From NCBI GenBank assembly GCA_031216915.1, contig CM062297.1:183962083-184026082 (forward strand): a DNA stretch of 64,000 nucleotides, read 5' to 3'. A model generated the notes under the pieces. The model was given only the letters and a program-made list of their open reading frames with translations. It searched no databases and was not told the DNA's origin. This DNA comes from Pictodentalium vernedei. Lineage: Eukaryota > Mollusca > Scaphopoda > Dentaliida > Dentaliidae. Below are positions 33,107 to 43,683 of this stretch, one piece after another (the first letter of the stretch is position 1; each line of letters opens with the position of its first letter). The position numbers and the translations under genes were made by a program.

Positions 33107-36100
33107 TCATTCCCCCTGCACCCCACCCCCTCTTCCCCTCCTCTCCTCCCAGCATTCAGATATAAACTGCTTAATAGTGTCCCTCACTTCCTCTTTTTCA
33201 ATTTCTTCAATAAGCATTCCTACCCTCTCCCTCGTGTCCCCCTTCAGCCATCTATCCTTTGTTTCTTCACCCCACTTCTGCATTATTCTTCCAGTAAATT
33301 TTATTCTATGAGGTATAAACTGTGGGCATTCCAAGAGAAAATGTTCCAGGGTCTCCACTACTCCAGAGTGGCACATTTGGCATCCCTTTTCTCCATCTCT
33401 CCCAATTTTCCCCCGAAGCTCCAGTGATCTTGATCTCAGTTTGAACAGCAGTGACCCTCCAAAGGTGCCATCTAGGTACTTCTCAAAAGCTGGCTTTTCT
33501 TTATATTGTAACCCCTGCAGTGATCTTTTCACGCTAACCCCTGCTCGCCAGTTTCGATTGCAATCTTCCATGACTCTCTCTTTGACAAACCTTTTGCCTT
33601 CTTTCATTCCTACTTCTATGTTTGTGACCTCTATAGAGTAATTGTCCATTAGTTCCCTCACATGTTTTGACCACCCCGTATCTATATTAGAATTCCAAAT
33701 GATATCGAGCATCAGTTTGCACCACCGGTTGTCAGGCAGGTTTCTCAAGTAGTTAAAGTAACACAGTTTTCCCAAATCTACCCTGTCCTTGATTTTCATC
33801 CACCCAAGCTCCCCCCTTACTGCTTCCAAAGCTGCAGCATTACTCGACCCTGTTATCCATCTGCCGGCATCATTCTGAGTACTTTCCAACTTCTTAATAA
33901 CGGTTTGGTTTAATGGAATCACGTCCGTGCCATACGTTATACTTGGTAAACCCACCCTCTCCCACAGTGTTTTCCCCACAAAGACCTTGTTGAAACTATT
34001 TTTCCCTAAAAGTTTTAGTTGGTTCAGAATTCTTTTCCCCTTCAGAATCAGTTTGGCTGAGTAATTTCTGTACACCCCTCTTCCCGTTATATTTATGCTT
34101 ACCCCTAGATACTCATACTCTCCCGTTTCTCCTACAGTCATTTGTTTGCTTTCCCCTTCGGGGATTGAGAACTCCCCCACTCTCCATCTCTTCGTCATAT
34201 CTACCTTGCGTCCAACGGGTATTACCTTGCTTTTATTTTCATTTAGTTCGAGCCGCCAAGTGTTCCCATATCTACCAACAATTTCCAGCAATTTCTCTAG
34301 CCCCTGTTCAGTTCTAGACATTAACACCATGTCGTCCGCAAAGAATAAGCCTGGTACCTTTATGTCTCCAACATTTACCCCCTCCGCACTCTGAATTAGT
34401 TCGTCCCCTAAATCTTTAACATACAATGCAAACAAAATCGGTGAAAAGATACACCCCTGCTTGAGGCCTATATCCATAGGGACTCGTTTTGTAGTGATAC
34501 TCCCTAGACTGAGTTGGCTTTGCACATCTGTATACAGTGCTTTCATGATTCCCACAAAGTCACCCCCCAGTCCGATGCCCTCGAGCTTTCGCCACATACC
34601 TTCCCTCCACACTCGGTCGTACGCTTTTTTCACATCTAGAAATGCCAGAAACATCTTTTTCTTTTCAGCCGTTGTTGATTCTATCAGTTGGTTGAGTGTA
34701 AATAGGTGATCAGTGACTCTTCGTCCTTTCCTGAAACCATTTTGAATTTCTCCTAGAAAACCTTTCTCTTCAATAACTTCCTCTAGTCTACTGTATATGA
34801 CCTTACAGAGTACTTTTCCGATGTTACTACTAACTGATATCCCCCTATAGTTATCGAGAACTTCCTTATCCCCCTTTTTGTGTATGAACGACACCTTACT
34901 TTCCCTCCACTCTCTGGGGACCTCTTGCTTTCGCAGAGCCAGGTTGAAAAGGTTTGTCAGGACTTCAATAAGTGCCTCCCCTCCATTTTTGAGGAATTCG
35001 TTCGGAATTTCATCAGTCCCTCCCGCTTTACCATTTTTTAATTTCGAGACCACGTTCCGCACTTCTTCTGTCGTTATTTCGCTACATACACGATTGGATA
35101 GGTTCTCCTCCACCAGTGTATTTCTTTTTGGTGGGGACCCACTGCCCCATCGCCTATCGTTTATCTTTTCCCAGTGCTTGACTAACTCTGAAGCGATACG
35201 GCCTTTATCTTCTGTACTTTCCCCATCCACTTTGATACTCTGCACACTACTTTTCCCCCGTTTATTTACCCAGTTCCAAAATACGTTTGAGCTCGAACCC
35301 CCCGTTTTCTTTATTGTTCTGGCAAGACTGCAATTGCGCTCCTTCCTATTATTATTCTTTATCTCATTCACCTTTTTCCGTGCCAGTTCATATTCTCCTT
35401 TCATTAGTCTCGTGTCATTGTTATCCACCCCTTTAAGCTTCCTACTTCTTCTGTAAGCAGCGCATTTTACCTTCCTTTCTTTTATAGCCTTTTTCAGTCC
35501 CTCGTTAACCCTGTATCCAAGCTCTCTCGTTGGGACCCTCACCCTTCCTATACACTCCTTCCCTGCCTCTGTTAGGCTATTTACTATGCCATCTGAAATA
35601 CTCTGGACATTTGCATCCCTAGGTATACATTCAAGATTTGGTTTTAGTTTTTCCCGAAACTGCTTCCAGTCGGCTCCTTGTTTTAGTCCCCAAACTTCCT
35701 TGAAGGTATTTCTGTCTCTATTCGTCTTTTTGCCCATAATCTTAACTGTTATCAGGTTGTGATCACTACCCAAGTCATTTTTTCCCTCGTCATCTATTTC
35801 TACATCTATAACCTCCCTCCATACGCTAATGTCAGTGAGTATATAATCAATTATTGTTTTCTTATCGTTCCTCTCCCAGGTCCATTTACCCTTACATTTC
35901 GCATCCCTGTTCAGGATCTTTAAACCAAGCTCTTTTGATAGGTCCAACATCTTCCTCCCATTCGTGTTAATTTTCCTATCACCTCCCTGTATGCCCTCCT
36001 CCTTATCCCCGATGTGCCCATTGAAGTCCCCCATTAGGACAATACTGAACCCTCTGCTCCCAAGCTCTGTGATATTCGATCTAAGAGTTGTATATATTGA

Positions 36101-36541
36101 ATCATTCCACTCGGGCTTACTTCCCTCCACTGCTAAGTATACAACACCAACGGCAACACTCCTGCTTCCTAACTTGATTTTTGCCCAGACTATTTCGTTG
36201 GATACTGGAATCTGAGTCCTTGCTTCTGTGAGATCTGTAATCAATGAGGGCTGTAATTCCTCTTTAGCGTAGATGCCAACACCCCCACCCCGTTTCTGAC
36301 CCTCAGTTCGCCCAGCTCCTATCCACACGCAACCCTTCATCTGATCAACCCGCTCATCCCGTCGTATCCACATCTCACTTAGACCCATTATATCGAAGTC
36401 TCCTTCGTCCATCATTGTTGATATTTCGCTTACTTTCTTGTGCAGACCCTGGATGTTGCAGTATCCAAACTTAATGAATCTTTGTTTTTTTGTCATCACT
36501 GGCACATTATTATAACCCTGGTATGTCCCTGTATTGTGCAT
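33107..36541 (-). CDS. LINE B ORF2: endonuclease plus reverse transcriptase
   Basis: 1144 residues with no internal stop. The N-terminal EEP (APE-type) endonuclease shows GYCNIQGLHKK (about residue 27), GLSEMW, MGDFNGHIGD (about 169) and SDHNLITV (about 256). The RT shows FLDVKKAYDRVW, LKQGCIFSPILF (about 693) and the catalytic FADDMVLMSR (about 733). A C-terminal Cys-His motif CQMCHSGVVETLEHFLLEC follows, then a charged end. It would nick chromosomal DNA and copy LINE RNA at the nick. It starts 44 bases after ORF1 ends. The first Met may be preceded by others; I use the most upstream one in frame. Intact catalytic residues suggest possible activity. Confidence 0.93.
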   Translation of the reverse strand: MHNTGTYQGYNNVPVMTKKQRFIKFGYCNIQGLHKKVSEISTMMDEGDFDIMGLSEMWIRRDERVDQMKGCVWIGAGRTEGQKRGGGVGIYAKEELQPSLITDLTEARTQIPVSNEIVWAKIKLGSRSVAVGVVYLAVEGSKPEWNDSIYTTLRSNITELGSRGFSIVLMGDFNGHIGDKEEGIQGGDRKINTNGRKMLDLSKELGLKILNRDAKCKGKWTWERNDKKTIIDYILTDISVWREVIDVEIDDEGKNDLGSDHNLITVKIMGKKTNRDRNTFKEVWGLKQGADWKQFREKLKPNLECIPRDANVQSISDGIVNSLTEAGKECIGRVRVPTRELGYRVNEGLKKAIKERKVKCAAYRRSRKLKGVDNNDTRLMKGEYELARKKVNEIKNNNRKERNCSLARTIKKTGGSSSNVFWNWVNKRGKSSVQSIKVDGESTEDKGRIASELVKHWEKINDRRWGSGSPPKRNTLVEENLSNRVCSEITTEEVRNVVSKLKNGKAGGTDEIPNEFLKNGGEALIEVLTNLFNLALRKQEVPREWRESKVSFIHKKGDKEVLDNYRGISVSSNIGKVLCKVIYSRLEEVIEEKGFLGEIQNGFRKGRRVTDHLFTLNQLIESTTAEKKKMFLAFLDVKKAYDRVWREGMWRKLEGIGLGGDFVGIMKALYTDVQSQLSLGSITTKRVPMDIGLKQGCIFSPILFALYVKDLGDELIQSAEGVNVGDIKVPGLFFADDMVLMSRTEQGLEKLLEIVGRYGNTWRLELNENKSKVIPVGRKVDMTKRWRVGEFSIPEGESKQMTVGETGEYEYLGVSINITGRGVYRNYSAKLILKGKRILNQLKLLGKNSFNKVFVGKTLWERVGLPSITYGTDVIPLNQTVIKKLESTQNDAGRWITGSSNAAALEAVRGELGWMKIKDRVDLGKLCYFNYLRNLPDNRWCKLMLDIIWNSNIDTGWSKHVRELMDNYSIEVTNIEVGMKEGKRFVKERVMEDCNRNWRAGVSVKRSLQGLQYKEKPAFEKYLDGTFGGSLLFKLRSRSLELRGKIGRDGEKGCQMCHSGVVETLEHFLLECPQFIPHRIKFTGRIMQKWGEETKDRWLKGDTRERVGMLIEEIEKEEVRDTIKQFISECWEERRGRGGGVQGE

Positions 36542-36585
36542 GTTTGTTGTTCTTCCTATGTTCCCAGCATTTGTGCCACTCTGGG

Positions 36586-37830
36586 TTACCGGCTGTGGTC
36601 CCCTACCCCCCTTTTCTCCAAAAAAGGCCCAGCCACCTGTAAGATTTTTTGGCCCAACAGGTCTGTACCCATTCTACTTAAATGCAATCCGTCTCGACCA
36701 TACAACTCTCCTTGTCCCCAGAATGAATCCCAGTGGTCAATGAAATGTACTCCCAAGTCTTTGCAGTGCTCTTCCAGCTCCTCGTTTAGTGCCATAATCC
36801 GCGAGTTCCTCTCATTCCCACCACCCATAACGGGGAGCACCCCCGAAACGATGATCCGAGCATTCCTGCTAAGTAGCTTACTAATTAGGTCCTTGTATGT
36901 GTCCACCAAACGAACTGATTTCCTCTCCCTGATGTTATTGGACCCCACATGTAATACCACTACCGGATCAGGCCCCGACCCAGCTACAATACCGTCCACT
37001 CTATCCCTCAAGTCCTCCACTTTAGCCCCCGGAAAGCACAGAACTGTTCTATTTTTACTGTCCGGACCACAGACAACCTTGTCGATCCCCCGAACTATGC
37101 TACTTCCCGCAACCACCAACTTACTTTTGGACCTCGCCCTATTTATCTCCTCTAGTCTCCTATTGTTTACAGCGTCCTCTTCCTCTCCAACAGCCCCACT
37201 CGGAATCAATATCGGTATCGGTATCTTTGACCTAGGATTACTCCTATCCTTGTCCCTCCGTCTCTTTCCAGGCCCTGAGCTACCTGGACTACTCCCCTGG
37301 TCTTCCCCCGGATCCCTCCTCCTTTTTCCTGGCCTAGACCCCAAGCTACTATCTGTTGCAACTACCTCCATCTCCTCCTCTGTCTCTTCCGAATCGAGCA
37401 CATCAAATCTGTTTCTGGTGCTGCACTCCCCACTGCCTTTGGACTTTACACCCCTATCTACCTGCTTCTCTGGCCCCCCTTTCCTACCACTTTTGGTAGT
37501 CCACGCCAAACGCTTTACAGCATTGCTCCGGCCTGGGCCCCCCTCATCTGTCCTACGTACTTTTCTAGCAGCCCCCACCTCATCACCTACCTCATTCACA
37601 TCAAAGGTTCTACCCCCATGTTTCCTCTTGGAACCACCGACAACCTTCCATCCTTCTCGGAAAGCCACTTTCACAGGTGTAACTCCAGACAGCCCCGCCC
37701 TACCAAGTTTTCCCTTCAGCTCAGCAATCTCCCTCTCAAACTTAACAATTGTCTCAAGTAGGCGGAGGATTTCCTGACAGTTTGCACATACCTCTCCATA
37801 TCCCATCGAGCGACAGTCCCCATACATCAT
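36586..37830 (-). CDS. LINE B ORF1: Cys-motif, coiled-coil and SGNH-hydrolase domain
   Basis: 414 residues. The N-terminus has CxxC (CANC, about residue 16) followed by a heptad-like stretch IVKFEREIAELKGKL. A basic, Pro/Ser/Gly-rich middle contains repeated PGKRRRD. The C-terminal half is an SGNH/GDSL-type hydrolase: block I VVAGSSIVRG (about 236, nucleophile Ser), block III HVGSNNIRE (about 291) and block V YGRDGLHLS (about 375, Asp/His). Esterase-like ORF1 domains are known in CR1/L2-group LINEs and are thought to act in RNA-protein particles or on lipids; the actual role is uncertain. Its ATG overlaps the stop of the leader ORF. Confidence 0.88.
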   Translation of the reverse strand: MMYGDCRSMGYGEVCANCQEILRLLETIVKFEREIAELKGKLGRAGLSGVTPVKVAFREGWKVVGGSKRKHGGRTFDVNEVGDEVGAARKVRRTDEGGPGRSNAVKRLAWTTKSGRKGGPEKQVDRGVKSKGSGECSTRNRFDVLDSEETEEEMEVVATDSSLGSRPGKRRRDPGEDQGSSPGSSGPGKRRRDKDRSNPRSKIPIPILIPSGAVGEEEDAVNNRRLEEINRARSKSKLVVAGSSIVRGIDKVVCGPDSKNRTVLCFPGAKVEDLRDRVDGIVAGSGPDPVVVLHVGSNNIRERKSVRLVDTYKDLISKLLSRNARIIVSGVLPVMGGGNERNSRIMALNEELEEHCKDLGVHFIDHWDSFWGQGELYGRDGLHLSRMGTDLLGQKILQVAGPFLEKRGVGDHSR

Positions 37831-38063
37831 AGAACACTTTTACAAACTTCAAGCCCAATATCGCCATCGGTGGCCCCACCAACCCGGCTCTGACCGACAC
37901 CCCCAGTGACCTCTGTCTGCACACCAATACTTACTCCGTTGGCACCGTTGACCTGGACCGCGATATTACACGTATTTACCTCCATACTTACCTCCGTCTG
38001 AACAGACTTGCTCGCCATCATCAAGACAAAATTACGCGATCCGACAGGGAAAATTGTAAACAC
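37827..38063 (-). CDS. LINE B leader ORF with repeated VQTEV motif
   Basis: 78 codons as drawn; a more likely start is one of the two Met codons at about 38021-38016, giving about 62-64 residues. It contains SKSVQTEV near the start and GVQTEV later, and ends CKSVL. The TGA stop overlaps the ORF1 ATG in the string ATGATG, an arrangement fit for termination-reinitiation. No known domain. It may be an authentic small ORF or the N-terminal part of ORF1 separated by a frameshift; comparison with other LINE B copies would decide. Confidence 0.55.
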   Translation of the reverse strand: MFTIFPVGSRNFVLMMASKSVQTEVSMEVNTCNIAVQVNGANGVSIGVQTEVTGGVGQSRVGGATDGDIGLEVCKSVL

Positions 38064-38283
38064 GCGACAAAAGGCAACACGACGAACCGTTCGACAACTT
38101 AGCGCTCACAGTTTTATTTAAGGCCTCCCAACTTTGTCCCAGTTACTATACTAAACTAACTCCCCTCAAAGTTGAATAAAATAACCTGAAAATGAAATAT
38201 ATATGATTAGTAAACAATAAAAATACTTAATTTCGATTCGTAACCAAGGAGACTTCTTCTGTATACTTGCGGATCGAGAATCA

Positions 38284-38754
38284 GGAGACAACATTTTTGT
38301 CCCTTTTGAACACACAATAGAAACATAGTGGAAACAAATTTATGTACGCATTTCTCACACTCCGCAATCAGTTGGTTCAAACTTGTGAATTATTGTTTTG
38401 TTTTTATAAACGCAGAAGACAACAGATAGAGTTACATCCATCGGGTGGTTATTGGAAACGCGTAAACAGATTGTTGATTTGTTGACAGATGTGTTCTTAT
38501 TTTGTTTTTCTCAAGTTGTTTTATTTAATTATTCGACTATTTAAATAATAACAGCAAAATATGATAGAGTTGTCAGAAATCTGTTGATATTTGTGACTAT
38601 TTGCCGGTTTTGGTGTTTGGTTTATATATCGAGCGAGCGAAAGCGAAAAACTTGGATAGTGGGTGCGACCTTTGCCATGGCTATCTATCTTAGGCATTCT
38701 GACCAATCAGAAGGCTGAATTTATCGGGATATAGGGACAATACAATTTATATCA
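38284..38754. repeat. Unit 3 sequence after LINE B
   Basis: Resumes at GGAGACAACATTTTTGTCCC, parallel to 23219-23752 but lacking about 60 bases near 38653 (unit 2 has CATTTAAACAATATATCCCC there). No gene seen. Confidence 0.5.
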
Positions 38755-38905
38755 AAAACATAGGTTATGACCTCTCTTTGGAACGAGCTCGTCGAGCTCG
38801 TCCCAAAGAGGGGTCATAACCTATGTTTTGAGACAAAAATGAAAAAATTCGTTATTCAAGAATTTTTTTTGCAAGTGTCGTCTGCTTTTCATATTAGGTA
38901 AAGGG
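38755..38905. mobile_element. Palindromic TTAA MITE, left-truncated (unit 3)
   Basis: Ortholog of 23756-23914; palindrome 38755-38828, right TTAA at 38906-38909. Nearly identical to unit 2. Confidence 0.8.
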
Positions 38906-39488
38906 TTAACGAAGTTTTTCTTGTTGATTGTGCTGAATACCTGGACTTGTGAAACATTTCGTATTACTGTAGGGTTGAGATTATAAATAGATAAACAGAG
39001 GCCCATGGGCCCTTTTTCCTTAGACTGCAGTAAAATTTGAAATCGTCTACTGTGTGTCTAATATATAAATGGTAAATGTCAGCCCCCATCGTTATGTCAC
39101 GTTGAAGGTTTCCGATAGCAGCTATACTGATGGTTTGGTTGTAACCGTTGGGAATGGTACCAAAATTATCACGGTGGTCTGAATACACTGGAGTGTCGAA
39201 TTATGACCGTCATGCATGAGCAACAACTCAGTTGTGTCTTTTGTATCATTCATTGTATCGTTATTTGTATATCATTATTCCTTGAGTATTAACTCATAGC
39301 ACAGATTTCACAGGTTTGAAACGAAATTGTAATAAGTTCAGTGTGACATGTGTCCAAATAAATTAAAAAACTGATGAGTCAAGATAAGCACGTAGATTAA
39401 AATTAAAAAGATTGTTTTCTTGGAAGGGTTAAGGTGAGCATGTGTAGTTCTTTAGGCAGGTACATTGTATCTGCCAGTAAATACTAAT
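38906..39488. repeat. Intronic segment with block S (unit 3)
   Basis: Parallel to 23915-24497 with scattered substitutions; ends in the LINE A target duplication. No gene supported. Confidence 0.5.
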
Positions 39489-39498
39489 ACTGATATGT

Positions 39499-42400
39499 AA
39501 ACACTTCTTGTAGCCAAAATTCATTGAAAATCTTCCATATAAACATTCAAAGCCTCAAGCCAAAATTGAACATTATAGAGTATGAATCGTCATCACATGA
39601 CATACTAGCCTTCACCGAGACTTGGCTTCAAAGCAGCGACCAAATATCTGATATAATGATTAGTGGCTTCCAGGAACCATTGCGGCGTGACCGCTTATCG
39701 AGGGGAGGGGGCGTTGCCATGTACATAAAGGATGGCTTGTGCTTTCGGCGTAGAACTGACCTCGAGGTAAATAACACTGAGTGCCTTTGGGCTGAGGTGT
39801 TTACAGATTACAGTAAATCAATACTAGTTGGAGTATTCTACCGACCACCCAATAGTACTTCAGATATCTGGGATAGCATTACAGCTTCTGTTGATAGAGC
39901 CAAAGATACTTCAATCTCTGACCTAATCATTACTGGGGATTTTAATGAAAACCAAAATGGTTCCTCCCGAGGACATTTCCGTGAATTAAGCAACTATTTT
40001 AATCTGAGGCAGCTTGTGGAAGAACCAACGTGCTTTACTGAGTCATCTGCTACACTGATTGATCTGTTTGCTGTAAGTGATACAGTTCCTGTACCAGAAT
40101 GTGAAGTTCTAGAGCCCCTTATTCCTGACATGTCTCGATATCATTGCCCAATTTTAATTGAGGTTGGATTTAAAAAAACAACGTCCAAACACTTTAGGAG
40201 ACGCATTTGGCTGTATCCGGAAGGGGATTACAATGCTTTGAACAACGCCTTCAACAGTGTAGACTGGAATAGCCTGTTCGATAATTCATGTCTATTCACT
40301 GTAATCTCTAACTTTACCGAGATCCTACTTAACACGGCATCTAAATTCATCCCCAACAAAGATATAACTTCCAGGCCCAATCAACCCAAATGGATGCATA
40401 ACCAGATTCGCTTACTGATTAGGCAAAGGACCCGATTATATCGCAGAGCAAAGCGCTCAGGTTTACCGTACGACTGGGATAAATATAAACGTAAACGTAA
40501 TGAGGTCGTATCAGCAGTTAGGAAGGCCAAAGCCACGTATATTTCAAAAGTTCAATCAACATTAAGTTGCCCAAATACATCATCGTCGGAGTAGTGGAAA
40601 ACCTTAAAAACATTTATCAGTAGAAATACCCCAGAAATCCCAACTTTAAATCACTTGAATAAACTCTATTCAACCAATCTTGAGAAGGCGGAAGTGTTCA
40701 ACGAATACTTCTGTTCCATTTCAACATTGGATGACACAAATGCAACTTTACCCGACTCATCTGACCCAGTCCTGCATTCATTTGATAAAATAATTTTAGT
40801 AAGCACTGAAGTGTATGAAGCAATGAAGAGTATTAAGATATCGAAGGCGTCCGGCCCTGACCTCATAAGTCCACGGCTCCTGAAGGAATGCAGAAGTTCA
40901 TTATGTGTACCACTTACGACATTATTTAATATCCTTTTAAAAAACTGTTATTTTCCACAATTATGGAAAAAAGCCAATGTGGTGCCGGTATTAAAAAAGA
41001 AACCTTCTAATGCTGTTACCAATTATCGCCCGATATCACTAATTAGCTGTACTGGCAAGTTACTTGAAAAGTGTGTGTTTAAAAGATTATGGCATTTCCT
41101 ATGCGATAACAATATACTGAGCCAGTTCCAGTCAGGGTTTACCCCAGGTGACTCAACGGTATTACAACTGACAGATCTCTATGATGAATTTTGTCATGCC
41201 CTTGACGACGGTAAAGAAGTTAGAGTTGTTTTTTGTGATGTCAGTAAAGCGTTTGATAAGGTATGGCATGTTGGTCTTATTCACAAGCTTGAGAAAATAG
41301 GGATATCTGGCGATCTACTTTGTTTTTTAAAATCTTACCTCTCTGACCGGTATCAGCGGGTTGTGGTAGCCTCTGAGGTGTCCTCCTGGAGACAAGTAAC
41401 GTCTGGTGTTCCACAAGGTTCCATTCTGGGCCCACTCTTATTCCTGATATACATTAACGACATTACGGAAAATTTACTGAGCAGCATTCGTCTATTTTCA
41501 GACGATACATCCTTATATCTCATAGTAGAGAATCCTGATCAAGCTGCAGTCTTAATCAATCGTGATTTGGCAACAATCGAAGATTGGGCCAAAACATGGC
41601 TGGTTGAGTTCAATGCTCAAAAAACAGAAACTATGCTAATATCCCGTAAAATTAATGTTCCTGGACATCCACCCTTATATCTAAGTGGAACAGGAATTAC
41701 TGAGGTTACCAGTCATAAGCACTTAGGTGTAATATTGAACAAAAATTGTACGTGGAATGACCATATTGACCACGTTTGCTCTAAAGCTTGGTCACGTATC
41801 GATATGCTTAGAGCCCACAAGTTTACTCTTGAACGAAAAGTCCTCGAACGAATATATTTTGCTTTCATTAGACCTCTATTACAATATGCTGACTGTGTCT
41901 GGGACAACTGCTCAGCAATGCAAGCAGCTGACTTGGAGAAAATACAGATAGCGGCAGCAAGAATAGTTACTGGTGCCACTGTGAGCGCCAGTAGAAGCCT
42001 CCTCTATACTGAAGTTCAATGGGATACACTACAAGAAAGACGCCGTAAGCACAAGCTTACTCAGTTCTTCAAGATGTATCATGAGCTAACACCTCCATAT
42101 ATCTCTATCAGAGTTCCCCCCCCCCCCCCCCCCATCAGTGCATCCATCAATCAAAGTCACAATCTCCGATCTGCAATTAACCACCGTATTCCCTTCTGTC
42201 ACACTAACTTATACCAATCCTCATTTATCCCGGATGTTACCAATCAGTGGAACAGATTACCAACCTCGGTAAAAGAAAATTCTTCCCTCACAAATTTTAA
42301 AAGGTTCTTAAATAGTGCAAACCAACGACCACCGATATTTTACACTGGTGCTAAATCCCGTGCTGCACAAATCTATCATTGTAGGCTACGCTTGCATTGT

Positions 42401-43333
42401 AGCGGTATCAATGCCCACCTCTATGACAACCATCTATCGTCATCCCCACTGTGCCAGTGTGGTGACCCAGAGACAACTGAACATTTTCTCCTGTATTGTC
42501 CAATATATGATGCTGCACGCGACTCAACAATCAATACATTGCCTTTCACATTTGACCTCTCCACGCTTCTGTTTGGGTCTGAATGGTTGGACAACTCTAA
42601 AAATGCGCTTGTATTCGGAATTGTACAGGATTATATCACACTGAGTGGGCGCTTCCAGTGAGTCATTTCCATTTGTAGTTCTTTGGGGAATGATTTATCA
42701 CCTTCATTTCACATATTCGTTATTCAAACATTTGTGACTGATGTGATGACTTTCCAGCAAGGAATATATGTCTTTGGTGTCGACGGTTTGGGAGTCGAGT
42801 GTGGCCGCGGCCGTCGTCGGGTGGGTTGGCTGCTCTCTTCTCGGTGGTGGGTGAGGGGGAGTGGCATTTGTGGTGTGACAGGTGTTGCTCCCCCGCATCC
42901 GTTGTTTGGGGGGGGGGGGGGGCTTGTCGGTCCTGCTGGTGGGCGCGGCTATGCACGTTTCTCAAATTGTGGATAGTACATGCATCTGAAGTGTGAATAA
43001 TGCAGCCTTATTTGCATTCTGAGCGTTAGTGCCACAGGACGCCAGGCTACGACGGAGCCGTCGTGGGCAATTCGGGCTCCGCGCCTGGGCTGTGTTTCCT
43101 CGCGTGCATCGATCTAGGAAGTCCAGGATAAACAAGATGTAGATTTTTTGTGGCTTTTAATAGATTAAATTTGATTGATAGTTTGTAAATGCTAGATGCA
43201 CGCGCGTTAATGGCGGCTCAGGTGTGGATCCCGGGTGAGTCCGCTTTAATGACACCGCTAGCAGCATATTCTCTGAGGTTGCGTATAATAACTCTCATTT
43301 GTCGGGTGTGCGTTGAGCTCAGTTTGGTTGAAA

Positions 43334-43390
<57 letters not shown>

Positions 43391-43673
43391 CCCCCCCTCT
43401 TTCTCTCTTCTCTCTTTTTGTATACCCCCATTTCATGTTTAAACAATATTTTACATAGTGCAAGCAACTACCTGCAATTTTTTTCAGATTTTCTTGGGAG
43501 ACAGCTTAACATAAGCTTATAGCTTACTGCTGAATCCCACCCATACAACTTGTATATCAACTATGTTGAAATACCTTTATGCATACACCTGTATTACAAG
43601 TCTCCATGAACATTATGTAATTATCATTTACCTGTATGTATAATATTATAATTCATGAATAAATATTGTTTAA
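39499..43673 (+). mobile_element. LINE A, copy 2
   Basis: Flanked by ACTGATATGT at 39489-39498 and 43674-43683, the same target duplication and flanks as copy 1. This copy is better preserved. The 3' region 42662-43673 carries a 15-G run near 42907-42921, a (CT)n tract of about 50 bases at 43337-43388 and a C-run, both longer than in copy 1. The 3' end is AATAAATATTGTTTAA. Confidence 0.92.
39524..42661 (+). pseudogene. LINE A copy 2 endonuclease/reverse transcriptase with one in-frame stop
   Basis: One continuous frame of 1045 residues interrupted only by TAG at 40592-40594, between endonuclease and RT. The stop is shared with copy 1, so it predates duplication. Endonuclease motifs: IFHINIQSLKPK, LAFTETWLQ, VGVFYRPPNS, GDFNENQN and SRYHCPI (the usual SDH triad Asp seems replaced by Tyr). 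RT motifs: FCDVSKAFDKVWH, SGVPQGSILGPLLFLIY and LFSDDTSLY, the catalytic box with Ser in place of Ala. An 18-C run at 42116-42133 adds four prolines relative to copy 1. No true ATG is visible; the element is 5'-truncated at the endonuclease start. Confidence 0.9.
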
Positions 43674-43683
43674 ACTGATATGT

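Larger units (their letters stand above)
33044..38283 (-). mobile_element. LINE B, apparently full-length non-LTR retrotransposon
   Basis: The minus-strand element's 5' end lies near 38283 and its 3' end at the (ATT)n tail around 33044-33057. It carries a leader ORF, ORF1 and ORF2, all open. It interrupts the unit 3 hairpin: in unit 2 the arm continues ATACCATACATGTTCGTGGAGACAAC, whereas here the right flank resumes at GGAGACAAC, so about 17-20 target bases were deleted. I see no target-site duplication. It is absent from units 1 and 2, so it inserted after the duplication. Bases 38064-38283 are the presumed 5' region with promoter function; nothing specific is recognisable. Confidence 0.9.

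Noticed and set aside
33441-37777. Long plus-strand frames opposite LINE B, including one of 445 codons
   Set aside because: Antisense shadows of intact ORF1 and ORF2; composition is Ser/Pro/Leu-rich as expected for the reverse strand.
10473-39188. Minus-strand frames of 61-93 codons repeated in three units (10473, 10869, 11012 and equivalents)
   Set aside because: Repeated because the segment is duplicated; two run into MITE or hairpin sequence and none shows a domain.
43189-43522. LSLSLS/RERERE frames over the (CT)n tract
   Set aside because: Microsatellite translated in several frames; part of the LINE A 3' region.
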